From: Mesorhizobium escarrei
GTDB taxonomy: Bacteria > Pseudomonadota > Alphaproteobacteria > Rhizobiales > Rhizobiaceae
Length of the DNA: 64,000 nt
NCBI RefSeq assembly: GCF_935825525.1
Contig: NZ_CAKXZT010000152.1
Coordinates: 73,197 to 137,196, forward strand
Direction: 5' to 3'
In this document: positions 26,599 through 35,006 of the stretch, one piece after another
Position numbering within the stretch: position 1 is the first letter of the stretch
Layout: every line of letters begins with the position of its first letter
Notes under the pieces: model-generated
Database searches by the model: none
What the model was told of the DNA's origin: nothing
Seen by the model: the letters and a program-made list of their open reading frames with translations, nothing else
Program-made: the position numbers and the translations under genes

Positions 26599-27340
26599 TC
26601 AAGGCTTAGTGGCGGAAAGATGCTCCGCCTCGGGCCGATTTGAGGCCCAAAATAAAAAAACGCTACCAGTCCGACCGGGGGTCATCGAGGCGCATTGCCT
26701 CGCCACCGCCGTCCTGCCGCCCTTGCGGCTCTTCGGGCTCGGGCGGGCGGCTACGGGCGGCGCGGATTCGGCATTGCGCCTCGAGGCCTCGCCAGCCGCG
26801 TTGGCGCGGTCAGCGGGCTCTGGGGCGCCGGGAACCGCTCGGACGGGTCTGGCGGGTTCGGCAGGAGGCTTGGCGGTGGCAACCGCGCCTTCTAGCATTT
26901 GCTCCAGTTGCCTGAGCTCCTCACGGGCAGCTGCCTCGCCGGCTGCCTTGGCAGCGGCAAGGCGGTCGCGCTCTCGCTGCGCGATGGCAGCACGCGCCAA
27001 CTGCGCGTCGGTCTGTCCGATCGCTTTTCTTGTGGCGGCCAAGGTCGAGGGCTTCCCGGAATTCCGCATAATTCAGGCGCCACCGGGACACGGTTCGCAC
27101 CGTGCATTTCAGCTCGGCGGCGATCTCGGCCAGCGTGGCACCTTGTTCGGCAAGGGCGGCGGCCGCTTCGGAGCGGTATGTCGGTGGTCGGCCGCCTTTT
27201 TTAGGGGCCGTCAAAAATCTATAGACATAACGGTCCGTTTTCGGCGCTTGTGTTGGCGTGTCCGCTGGCGCTGGCTGCGTGGTCGTCATGTATTTGATAT
27301 AACGATCTCCTTTAGGCGTCATCATCATCCTTGCCTTCAT
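26599..27340 (-). pseudogene. Terminase-small-subunit-like HTH protein, frameshifted
   Basis: The N-terminal frame (from 27340) encodes KKGGRPPTYRSEAAAALAEQ, a helix-turn-helix (ATLAEIAAELKCTVRTVSRW) and AEFREALDLGR, typical of phage small-terminase or similar DNA-binding proteins. The matching C-terminal half is in another frame: AIGQTDAQLARAAIAQRERD and a coiled-coil with an Ala/Pro-rich tail ending at 26599. The switch falls at the four-base T-run 27025-27028 (AAAA on the coding strand), where deleting one base joins the halves. It could be mutation, sequence error or slippage. Confidence 0.6.
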
Positions 27341-27517
27341 GCAGCAACCGCTCGAGCTTTTCGACCCACAATCGTAGCCTCCTCGTGGTTCGGGCGTCGT
27401 GGCTTCGCCACCGGCGCCTTTGTCTCCGCCGCCTTGGCTTCCATTACTTCCACGAGACGTTCGAGCTCGGTCGGCATAGTCAGGCGGCGGTGGGGAGGCG
27501 TTGGGGGTATCCCGAAC

Positions 27518-27802
27518 AGGGGTCAGGGGTTAATCCAACTCGCTCGCTTACTAGAAAAGATAATATATCTAAAACATCCATAATATATTCTCTCCTCTAC
27601 GGGGTAGTAAGTTATAAGACCCCTGACCACCACTGACCGGTCCTTGCGGCATAAGGGTTTGAGCCGAATTTGGACCCCAGGCATAACGCTGACCACCCCC
27701 GACCTGGTCACGCGTCATCACGGTTCAGACGTAAGTGGCGGAACATCGCCACAGACGGTTTCTCGCTCGGGTCGGGGTTTTCTCACACCCCCGACCAGGG
27801 GT
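27518..27802. other. Candidate replication origin: iteron-like repeats around an AT-rich core
   Basis: A motif CCCC(C/T)GACC or its complement recurs: GGTCAGGGG 27521-27529, CCCCTGACC 27620-27628, CCCCCGACC 27696-27704, GGTCGGGG 27770-27777 and CCCCCGACC 27788-27796, with shorter CTGACC half-sites at 27633-27638 and 27689-27694. Between the first two, which face each other, lies an AT-rich stretch (about 27530-27600) unlike its surroundings. The cluster adjoins the 3' end of the primase/helicase gene, as in P4-type replicons where the alpha protein binds iterons. No functional evidence exists. Confidence 0.5.
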
Positions 27803-30719
27803 CGCGGCGTTTCCTGATCAGGGTTTGACGGCGTTTCGACCACATCCAAACCACGCGCGAACGCGCCTTCTCTTCCTTCGTGGCGTAGGCAGTGTCGAGC
27901 AGCTTGATGCCCGAGAAACACTGCTCGCGGTCATCGCCTCTGCGCGTGCGTGCCCTGCCAATTTGACCGGGGAACGCCGCGAACAGGTTGCGTGCGAACA
28001 CAGAAAGGTCGACGACCTTGTAACCCCTCTCCTGCCGCCACTGCTGGTAGCGCTTGTAGAGACGCAGCTTCTCGACGCGGTAACCCGCGCGCATCTCACA
28101 CAACTCCTCGACGAACGTGTGTTCCGCCGACGACATGTCGACGATCTTTTCGACCCCTTCACGTGCCGCCGTCGACTGCGTGAAGCGCCCTTCCTTTTCG
28201 AGATCGGCCAAGCCGTCGAGGGCGGCGTTCAAGATGCCTGGCAGCTCCGCACTCAACTTATCCTTGAGCCCACGATCCTCGCGACCAGCGAACGTTTCCG
28301 TGAACATCAGCAGAATGAAGCGCGAAGCGACCGCCATCGAGGCGTCGCCCATAAATGGGACTTCGTTCGACAGCCACATGATGCGCGCGGTCATGCGCCC
28401 GCGCCAGGCCATCTTGTTCTTGCGGTGCACGGGCACTGCATCTTCGCCGCTGATCGACAGCAGCCGCTCGACCACTATCTGCGTGTTCTTGCCCGCCGTG
28501 CGCGTGTCCGCGATGATCGCCACCGACTTGCCTATCAGATGCTCCATCCCAAACTTGTCGCCGAGATCGGCCTGCGTCAACGGCTCGGCGCTCGCGCCGA
28601 GAAGCTGGGCAGCCAACCACGCGATAGTGCCCTTACCGCCGCGCTTGGCGCCGATCAGGCCGAAGACGCTCTGCAGGTCGGTGCGCCCGGAAACCAGGTA
28701 GCCGAGCATCTGCCGCAAGGTCCGCGGCGTTTCGTCGTCGAGCGGCCATAGCGACCGCTCGAAGTCCCCGAACTGCGGGCACATGGCCGACGGGTCATAA
28801 ACGATAGGCGTGTGCACCACGTTGAAGTAGAGCGGCGAGTGCGGCATCAGCTCGCGTGCCCGGATGTCGAGTAGGCCGTTGGCGCAGGCAACCAGCGTGC
28901 CGGTCTTGCGCCCGTCCGTCCAATAAGGCATTTCCACCTCATCCTTGACGAGCAAGACCGCCTGCAGCGCGTGCTTGAGGCTGGCGATCTTGTGGCGGTC
29001 GGGCATCCACGGCGCCGGCGGCTTCAAAGGGACAGCGTGCACCGCGTTGTTCGTGAACGCGTACAGGTCCTTTTCGAGGGCCGCTTCGCTGAGCTCGGCC
29101 CAGTTCGACGCCTTCCATGCCCACCACGAGCCGCGCCACTGAAGCAGGGTCAGCTGCGCGGCGTCGCCTTTGTAGGTGCAGTGCGCATCCACATATTGCT
29201 GCGCGACCTTGAACGGCTCGTAGGGCGGGTATAGCACAACTTGGGCAGCTTCCTCCCCGTCCCCCTCATGCTCGTGGTCCGCCGTCCACGCCCGGAACCG
29301 TGCCACGCCCGCCCTTAGCGATTTCTTCTCGTTGCCGAGACCCAGGGCCTTCACCGCCTGCTTCTCGCGCTGCGAATGCTCAACCGGTTCGAGGTCTGAC
29401 AGGGCCAGGATGCGATTGAATACCTCGGCGCGGTCTCCCGCCGCGTTCATCGCCGCCTTAGCGGTCTCATTGTCGTGCCGCAGGTGGTAGACCTTCTCGC
29501 CGTGCGCAAAGCTAACGACCACGGGCCTGACACCGTCGTTCAGGAACATCATGCCGACTGGACGCCCGCCGTCATAGCCTGGTTCGACGGGGTCGAAGCA
29601 GACCCGCCCGTCGTATTTCATGTCTTCGTCGTCCAACAGCGAGGCAACGGAGACCACCTCGCCGTCGTCGAGCGCGATGGCATCCGAACCGAGCAGCACG
29701 CCCGCCTCAAAGCGCTTCGCCGCGCTCCGCTCGGCCGCGTCCTTCGGCACGCCCTTAGCCACCAGATCAGCCGTGTGCTCGCGTACACGCCTCGAGACAA
29801 GCTTCTTCCTATCAGGGGCGAGCAGCTGCCGAGCCTTCTCTATGTTCGCGGCGGCGATCTCGCGTTCCTCGTCGCTGATCGTCACCGACGCGGCGGTCAT
29901 ATAAGGCCCGTCAACGTCGAATTCGGCGTCTGCGTCGCTCGCCCTCTTCAGCACTTGCCCCAGATCGGCGCGAGGATAATCCGGCTGCGTCGGACGTCCC
30001 ATCGCTTGATCGGCGAGGCTCCGGTCCAGGATCGCCCCGCCGTCCGATAGGAAGGCATATCGGAACAGTCCGCGAGCCCAGCACCGAAGATGCATAACGT
30101 TGAGGATGCGCGGAACTTCACGGGCGTTGTCGACCGGGATGCAAACGCGCCAGCCGCCAGGGCCTTTCACCAGCTCGCCGGTCACCGCGTCGACGATCAT
30201 GCTGGACGCGCTCGCGCAGATCATGAGCGGGCAGCCGTTCGCTTCAGGGAGAACCTCGCCGATCGCCTGCTCGACCTCTTCAAACGTCATGAAACGGAAC
30301 GGCTCCGCGTCGGGGTAGACGGCGGCGAGTTCTTTGCGGTCCTTGCGGTCGATGTCGATCGTCAGGAGGCCCGGCCCTTCACGGAAGGCTAGATACTCCT
30401 TCGTGGCGGCCACAACCGACCCACCGTCGGGACCGAAACGCTCGCGCGCCTCCGTCACCAAGCCCTTCGGGACCATAACGACGTCAGTCAGGCCGGGCGC
30501 GAACGTCCCGGTGAAGAACATCGTGCGGGCGTCGGCAGACCGGCGGTGAGCGAACGCCTCAGTGGCCGAAGCGTGCTCCTCGTTGAACACCTCGGCCTTC
30601 TTGCTGCGCTCGTCTAACAGCGCCGTTTTCGCGATTGAGCCATCAGGCGCGCGCTCGATCCGCTTGCCGACCGGGTTATCATATCTGCAGCCGCTGACGC
30701 GGATGAGCTTATTCGTCAT
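27783..30719 (-). CDS. P4-type primase/helicase
   Basis: Replication protein of 978 residues. The N-terminal region contains LLTIDIDRKD near residue 120, the DxD catalytic pair of archaeo-eukaryotic-type primases. The C-terminal third is a D5-type SF3 helicase with the P-loop GLIGAKRGGKGTIAWL near residue 690, followed by SVAIIADTRT and the sensor RIMWLSNEVPF. It should prime and unwind the element's own DNA. The ATG at 30719 overlaps the end of the upstream small ORF by eleven bases. The 3' end overlaps the iteron-like cluster. Confidence 0.87.
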   Translation of the reverse strand: MTNKLIRVSGCRYDNPVGKRIERAPDGSIAKTALLDERSKKAEVFNEEHASATEAFAHRRSADARTMFFTGTFAPGLTDVVMVPKGLVTEARERFGPDGGSVVAATKEYLAFREGPGLLTIDIDRKDRKELAAVYPDAEPFRFMTFEEVEQAIGEVLPEANGCPLMICASASSMIVDAVTGELVKGPGGWRVCIPVDNAREVPRILNVMHLRCWARGLFRYAFLSDGGAILDRSLADQAMGRPTQPDYPRADLGQVLKRASDADAEFDVDGPYMTAASVTISDEEREIAAANIEKARQLLAPDRKKLVSRRVREHTADLVAKGVPKDAAERSAAKRFEAGVLLGSDAIALDDGEVVSVASLLDDEDMKYDGRVCFDPVEPGYDGGRPVGMMFLNDGVRPVVVSFAHGEKVYHLRHDNETAKAAMNAAGDRAEVFNRILALSDLEPVEHSQREKQAVKALGLGNEKKSLRAGVARFRAWTADHEHEGDGEEAAQVVLYPPYEPFKVAQQYVDAHCTYKGDAAQLTLLQWRGSWWAWKASNWAELSEAALEKDLYAFTNNAVHAVPLKPPAPWMPDRHKIASLKHALQAVLLVKDEVEMPYWTDGRKTGTLVACANGLLDIRARELMPHSPLYFNVVHTPIVYDPSAMCPQFGDFERSLWPLDDETPRTLRQMLGYLVSGRTDLQSVFGLIGAKRGGKGTIAWLAAQLLGASAEPLTQADLGDKFGMEHLIGKSVAIIADTRTAGKNTQIVVERLLSISGEDAVPVHRKNKMAWRGRMTARIMWLSNEVPFMGDASMAVASRFILLMFTETFAGREDRGLKDKLSAELPGILNAALDGLADLEKEGRFTQSTAAREGVEKIVDMSSAEHTFVEELCEMRAGYRVEKLRLYKRYQQWRQERGYKVVDLSVFARNLFAAFPGQIGRARTRRGDDREQCFSGIKLLDTAYATKEEKARSRVVWMWSKRRQTLIRKRRDPWSGV

Positions 30720-30921
30720 GATATACTCTCTCTGTGATCTGTAGGCCGGGCCACTTCAGGCTCTGCGCCCAGGCCTCGCCGATTTCGCTATCGCTGAAGC
30801 GCCCCGATGCATGTTTGCAGATGCCACTACAGACGCTGACCGGACCGATCTTGATCGGCACCAGATCGTAGCCCAGCTCGGCAAGGCGCGGACCGTGCGT
30901 TTGGAAGAACCCGCTGCTCAT
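30709..30921 (-). CDS. Small ORF resembling a prim-pol N-terminus
   Basis: Seventy residues starting MSSGFFQTHGPRLAELGYDL and containing VPIKIG and a Cys pair. The pattern (leader helix, LAELGYDLVPIK, later AWAQSLKWPGLQIT) looks like the first part of bifunctional primase-polymerase domains. It starts with a four-base overlap to the upstream gene and overlaps the primase start by eleven bases, so the three genes are translationally coupled. The longer frame to 31050 overlaps the upstream gene and is not preferred. Confidence 0.6.
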   Translation of the reverse strand: MSSGFFQTHGPRLAELGYDLVPIKIGPVSVCSGICKHASGRFSDSEIGEAWAQSLKWPGLQITERVYHDE

Positions 30922-31445
30922 GACACACCCCGGAGCTGGCCATACGCCGGGTCGGGCACGCCCTTGGAGCCGAAGCCGGGGGCCGGGAACGGCCAACCGG
31001 CGCGTCCTCGAAGATACAGGGGCTTTCGCCCCTGCAGGTGGTCGCGCCATTTCTGAATCGACCCTTTGCCGTGTAGCGCCCTCAGGCGCTCAGCTTCGGC
31101 GCCAAGCTCGGCGATGCGCTCCTCGTCGGGCGTGATGACGAGCGTTCTTGTCCAGCCTGGGTTCCGCCACGACGGGTAGTCGTCGACCACGACGTTGAGC
31201 AGATACCTCTGCCTAAGCTCGGCGACGGCCCGCTCGTCGACATGGTAGGGGTGCGATACGATAGCAGCCGGGCGCCTGCCGACACGATAATAGAACACGT
31301 GGTCGAGCAAAGGGTGTTGGTCGGCCCACGCGTACTCGCCTCTCCGGGTGTGGTTCGACCGCCGCTCCAGCTGGCCGAGACAGAAACTGCCGTGCGAGCG
31401 GTACCAACCGCGTGGATAGCCGTAATCGTCGGCAAGCAGCTGCAC
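30918..31445 (-). CDS. Hypothetical protein upstream of the primase
   Basis: At least 175 residues, rich in Arg, Tyr and Trp (YGYPRGWYRSHGSFCLGQLE, then NPGWTRTLVITPDEERIAEL). No family recognised. The listed start is a GTG; the frame stays open and looks coding further upstream (LSASERDAAIAAFADIKRRQ), so the true start may be near 31500-31530. Its stop overlaps the next start by four bases, so it belongs to the primase operon and may take part in replication. Confidence 0.6.
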   Translation of the reverse strand: MQLLADDYGYPRGWYRSHGSFCLGQLERRSNHTRRGEYAWADQHPLLDHVFYYRVGRRPAAIVSHPYHVDERAVAELRQRYLLNVVVDDYPSWRNPGWTRTLVITPDEERIAELGAEAERLRALHGKGSIQKWRDHLQGRKPLYLRGRAGWPFPAPGFGSKGVPDPAYGQLRGVS

Positions 31446-31567
31446 AGCCCGCTGCCGGCGCTTTATATCGGCGAATGCTGCGATTGCGGCGTCGCGCTCG
31501 CTCGCGGATAGCGGCGGCGTCAGCCTGGCTTCGCAGCATTCAGACCATTGATGACCTTTGCAGCTTC

Positions 31568-32021
31568 ATGAAGGTGTTCGGCCCGATCGACCAATCGGCA
31601 GGTATGTTGCCGACCGACGACCGACGGCAAACGCTCGCCCAAGTCATTGCTGACGGCTACATCAGCGACATTGCTGCGCTCGTGGACTACCAGCTCGAGC
31701 GACGACAGCGAGGGCGTTCTGCGGGCGCTGGGCGGCAAGCTGACAACTCGCGCCGTGCTGCGACCGAAGCCGGGTGCGCTTTGGGTCACCGAATTGCCGT
31801 CCATGCTCGCCCTGCTGAAGTATGACATGTGGAGCAAGTTCGGGGAAAGCCGCGCGGCACCCCCTACACGGCGCAAATGCGCGAATTGTGGGGCAACCAT
31901 GCACGTCGGCGGTGGGTTAAAGCGTGGAAAGATGATCACCGCCCGCTTCTGCAGCGACAGCTGCCGCGTCGCCTCCCATCTACGCCGGAAACGCTACGAG
32001 GCCCGCGCCGTCGCCTCCTGA
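31568..32021 (+). pseudogene. Zinc-finger protein, frameshifted
   Basis: The first frame encodes MKVFGPIDQSAGMLPTDD and IADGYISDIAALVDYQLE; the continuation DDSEGVLRALGGKLTTRAVL is in another frame, switching near 31700. The C-terminal part has a four-cysteine module CANCGATMHVGGG, then FCSDSC, followed by a basic HLRRKRYEAR tail, so it was probably a nucleic-acid-binding protein. Antisense frames here are less convincing. A one-base indel or sequence error explains the break. It converges with the integrase gene. Confidence 0.5.
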
Positions 32022-32148
32022 TGACGGCCGTGCTTCGCCTGGCGCGCCCCATTTTACCGTGCGTTTGGGTTTAGAAGAGACCGAAACCGCTGTGGAGCAG
32101 CCAAGGAGAGGACCGCGATCACGAAAACTGTCCAGTTGTCGTCGCGCA

Positions 32149-33423
32149 TTACAGCACGCTAGCCCTGATCGACGTGACGTTGTCCGCCGCAGCCGGTTTC
32201 GCCGAGCTGCAGAATTCGGCCCAGTCCTTCATCAGCCGGCGCCGCTTTTCCATTAGATCGCCGCGCCTGTACGCGGCTTCGGTCTGGTCGCTGACGATAT
32301 GTGCCAACGCCATCTCGAGCATTTCGTTCGGGTACGCGGTCTGCTCTGCAGCCCAGTCTCGGAACGAGCTGCGGAAGCCGTGAACCACGGGCTGGCGCCC
32401 CGGCGTGTCAGATGGCAGGTCGAAGCCTTTTAGCAGTTCCGCCATTGCGGCGGTGCTCAGTCCCTTGCCGGGATTGCCGCCAGTGAACAGGTGCGGGTTG
32501 TTCTTCTCGCGTGGCGTCGTTTGCAATATCTCAATCGCCCGGTCGCAGAGCGGAACGCGATGCTCGCGATTGTCGTCATTGAGCTTCGTTCCTTGGCGTG
32601 AGCCGGGAACGGTCCAGAGCTTTGCCTCAAAGTCGATCTCCTCCAGCGTCGCGCCAGTGATGGCCTGAGTGCGAGCGGCGGTCAGGATCGTGAACTCCAA
32701 AGCCCTGGCCGATATGCTGCTCATGCCGCGAAGCTTCTCCATGAAGCCGGGAAGCGCGGTGTAGGGCAACGCGGGCCGGCGCCTGACCTTCTTCACCTTT
32801 GACGGCTTCGGCAGCAGCTTGTCTAGGTGGCCCTTCCACCGCGCGGGATTGTCGCTGTGCTTCGGGCGGAAGCCCTTCACGCGCGCCCAATCGAGAATGC
32901 TTTCGATCCTACCCCGGAGACGGCTGGCGGTCTCGTTTTTCGTGGCCCAGATAGGGTCAAGTATCTGGCTTATGTGGCCGTCCTCAACTTTCGCAACATG
33001 CAGAGCGCCGACGACAGGCCACGCGTAGGTTTCGAGTGTGCTCTTCCACTGGTCGCCGTGCTTGGCATTCTTCCAGCCGGCGGCATGGGCCTTGATGTAG
33101 CGCTCCGACGCTTCCTTGAAGGTCAGGACGGTTGCGGACGCTGCCAGCTTCTCCAGCCGTTCGGCCTTGCGTTTTTCAATTGGGTCGTCTGCATCGAGGA
33201 GCTTGAGGCGCTGCTCTGCGGCGCGCTCGCGCGCCAGCTTGAGTGACACCGTGTGGACCGAACCCAGGCCCATCTTGCGCGGCTTGCCGGCAAGCATATA
33301 GCGGAAAATCCACGACTTCGAGCCGCCCTTGGCAATCTGGAGGTAAAGTCCGCCACCGTCGGCGTGTAGGCCGGGCTTGGTCTTGGCGTTGACGGCAGCG
33401 ACGGACAGGCGGTTGATTTGCAT
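32149..33423 (-). CDS. int: Tyrosine integrase of the element
   Basis: Integrase of the P4/DUF4102 class, 424 residues from the chosen start. The N-terminal arm-binding domain has KTKPGLHADGGGLYLQIAKG and KSWIFRYMLAGKPRKMGLGS. The catalytic domain has the first Arg in TAARTQAITGATLEEIDF, HGFRSSFRDWAAE, ALAHIVSD, and the nucleophile in AYRRGDLMEKRR. The ATG at 33423 begins the conserved MQINRLSVAAVNA; the frame is open to 33519 without homology. It sits beside attR reading inward, with direct repeats in between that may be its arm sites. Confidence 0.93.
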   Translation of the reverse strand: MQINRLSVAAVNAKTKPGLHADGGGLYLQIAKGGSKSWIFRYMLAGKPRKMGLGSVHTVSLKLARERAAEQRLKLLDADDPIEKRKAERLEKLAASATVLTFKEASERYIKAHAAGWKNAKHGDQWKSTLETYAWPVVGALHVAKVEDGHISQILDPIWATKNETASRLRGRIESILDWARVKGFRPKHSDNPARWKGHLDKLLPKPSKVKKVRRRPALPYTALPGFMEKLRGMSSISARALEFTILTAARTQAITGATLEEIDFEAKLWTVPGSRQGTKLNDDNREHRVPLCDRAIEILQTTPREKNNPHLFTGGNPGKGLSTAAMAELLKGFDLPSDTPGRQPVVHGFRSSFRDWAAEQTAYPNEMLEMALAHIVSDQTEAAYRRGDLMEKRRRLMKDWAEFCSSAKPAAADNVTSIRASVL

Positions 33424-33487
33424 TCGAGTTTTCCCTGCGAACAAATTTACGTACAACTTGTTGCGGGACTTTGCAAAAACCCCTTGA

Positions 33488-33555
33488 ACGTTATCGGAAC
33501 TCAAATCCTTGCAATGCAAGGGTTCAAGCGGGCGAGCGGGACGTTATCGGAACTC
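33488..33555. repeat. Direct 15-bp repeats beside attR
   Basis: ACGTTATCGGAACTC occurs at 33488-33502 and 33541-33555, 53 bases apart, between the integrase start and the attR core. A CCTTGCA-A-TGCAAGG palindrome lies between them at about 33507-33521. The layout fits arm-type integrase or excisionase sites. No matching copy was seen just right of attL. Confidence 0.55.
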
Positions 33556-33576
33556 CTTGGATTAGGCGGAGGCGGA

Positions 33577-33590
33577 CACTCCCTCCGCCA
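33577..33590 (+). other. attR
   Basis: Exact copy of the tRNA-Ser 3' end, CACTCCCTCCGCCA. It lies within a small inverted repeat (GGCGGAG at 33567-33573, CTCCGCC at 33583-33589). It marks the right end of the element; chromosomal sequence follows. Confidence 0.85.
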
Positions 33591-33740
33591 ATGGCAGGTG
33601 TCGAACGCGCGCAACGTTCTCGCGCGGCAATCCCCTACTCTTTTATAAGCGGGAAATAGCCACCGGCGCGGCCGGAACAATCGGGATCGACGCCGGTTAA
33701 CTACTATTGAAGGGACCGCAACCGCATAGGACGCGGGAAA

Positions 33741-33995
33741 ATGCTTGAAATTAATCGCCTCGAAGCGGCCAAGGCCAGACAGGGAGTAAAACGAGCCGAG
33801 AACTCCCTGAAGCGCGCGAATGAGTTGCTGGACGAGGACGGCGGCGTCGCCGTTAATCTCGCGTTGTGCGGCCGAATAAGGGCCGAGCAAAGGCGCGTGA
33901 TCGATGCCAGAGAGCGACTGACGAAGATCGATCCGAACGGCACCGACAACGTGGCTGAGCCGGCCGCTGGGCCGCCCCCGCTCTGCTGGTCTTAG
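33741..33995 (+). CDS. Small hypothetical coiled-coil protein
   Basis: Eighty-four residues: MLEINRLEAAKARQGVKRAE and following form an amphipathic helix rich in Lys, Arg and Glu, then a Pro-rich tail. It starts with ATG just outside attR, preceded by a weak purine run. A 12-base palindrome TAGTCTAGACTA follows its end near 33996. No family recognised; it could be spurious. Confidence 0.4.
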   Translation: MLEINRLEAAKARQGVKRAENSLKRANELLDEDGGVAVNLALCGRIRAEQRRVIDARERLTKIDPNGTDNVAEPAAGPPPLCWS

Positions 33996-34051
33996 TCTAG
34001 ACTAGAGCTTCCCTTTGAACCGATCTCCTTCCATGGGGCTGGGCAGCTACA

Positions 34052-34852
34052 TCACAGGCGAACGAATCCTATAAGCGGCAGATGATCGGAGGCGACCCGC
34101 GAAAGCGGCGTGTCATGGGCTTCGACGGTTGAGATCATTCCGTGTCGATTTGCCATGATCCGGTCGAGCGACAGCAGCGGAAGACGCGATGGAAAGGTGG
34201 GGACCGCCGGCGGCGCGGGACCGAAAGTCGTGTGCAGCGCATTCAGCGCGGAACGGTTTCCAAGTCGCCATTCGTTCAAATCGCCGAGCAGCAGTGTTGG
34301 TTTTTCGTCCGGTCTGTTCATGATTTCGAGCACGACACGGGCCTGTTCGGAGCGCGATCGGCGCAGCAAGCCGAGATGGGCTGCGATAATGCGCAGAGTT
34401 CGTTTCTCGTCCAGATCGATTTCGGCAACCAGGGCTCCGCGCGGCTCCAGCCCCGGGAGCTTTATCTGATGGACATTGCGAACGATGCCCCGTTTGAAAA
34501 GCAGAACGTTGCCGTGCCAGCCGTGCCCTTTGCCGTTTCCGGACACCGGCACCGGCACCAGGCCCGTTTCCAATTCGAGACGCAGCAGATCCAGAAGGCC
34601 GGCACGATCTCCAAAGCGATTGTCCGCTTCCTGCAACGCAATGACATCCGGGCCGATTTCCCGGATGACGCGACCGATTCGTTCGGGATCGAACTTTCTG
34701 TCGACGCCCACGCATTTGTGAACGTTGTAAGATGCGACCAGGGTCCCCGCGGGGCGTGTCCCTTCGGACGGCGCAGCCTTCGCCTTCTGCTTTTTTCTGT
34801 CGCGAATGGATTTGAGCACACTTGCAGGAAAGCTATGTCCAGTTCTTTGCAT
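34052..34852 (-). CDS. Endonuclease/exonuclease/phosphatase (EEP) family protein
   Basis: EEP-fold metal-dependent hydrolase, 266 residues from the chosen ATG (a TTG at 34882 is possible). Motifs: SYNVHKCVGVD, then IALQEADNRFG with the Mg-binding Glu, AAHLGLLRRSRSEQ, LLLGDLNEW with Asp-Asn-type residues, LSLDRIMAN and SDHLPLIGFVRL with the terminal Asp-His. Family members cleave nucleic acids, inositol phosphates or lipids. It lies 150 bases downstream of the cardiolipin-synthase-like gene on the same strand, suggesting a lipid- or membrane-linked job. Confidence 0.87.
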   Translation of the reverse strand: MQRTGHSFPASVLKSIRDRKKQKAKAAPSEGTRPAGTLVASYNVHKCVGVDRKFDPERIGRVIREIGPDVIALQEADNRFGDRAGLLDLLRLELETGLVPVPVSGNGKGHGWHGNVLLFKRGIVRNVHQIKLPGLEPRGALVAEIDLDEKRTLRIIAAHLGLLRRSRSEQARVVLEIMNRPDEKPTLLLGDLNEWRLGNRSALNALHTTFGPAPPAVPTFPSRLPLLSLDRIMANRHGMISTVEAHDTPLSRVASDHLPLIGFVRL

Positions 34853-35006
34853 GAATCTGCTGCTCGTCTTCACTACCTTCAAGACTTAGCTTTGTCTCAC
34901 TCAAATAGGATCTGCAATCGCTGCTTCCCTGCCCTGACGAGATGCGGCGCTCAAAAGGAGCGATGGCTGCGTCACCCGAATTCCGCCCGGCAGAACGAGA
35001 AAGCCT

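Larger units (their letters stand above)
21185..33590. mobile_element. 12.4 kb P4-like integrative element at tRNA-Ser
   Basis: Bounded by the 14-bp direct repeat CACTCCCTCCGCCA at 21185-21198 (3' end of tRNA-Ser) and 33577-33590. A tyrosine integrase lies at the right end reading inward, and a large primase/helicase of the P4 type lies in the middle with an iteron-like cluster beside it. No capsid, tail or conjugation genes are present, so it is a satellite- or island-like element needing a helper for transfer. Cargo between 21252 and 25471 has visibly lower GC than the flanking chromosome. Several genes inside are broken. Confidence 0.85.

Noticed and set aside
26408..27583. 391-residue plus-strand frame across the HTH region of the element
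   Set aside because: It is antisense to the frameshifted HTH gene and made of Ala/Arg/Ser-rich shadow sequence.
27518..27802. CRISPR array as an explanation for the repeated motif
   Set aside because: Repeats are only nine bases, occur in both orientations and have irregular spacing.
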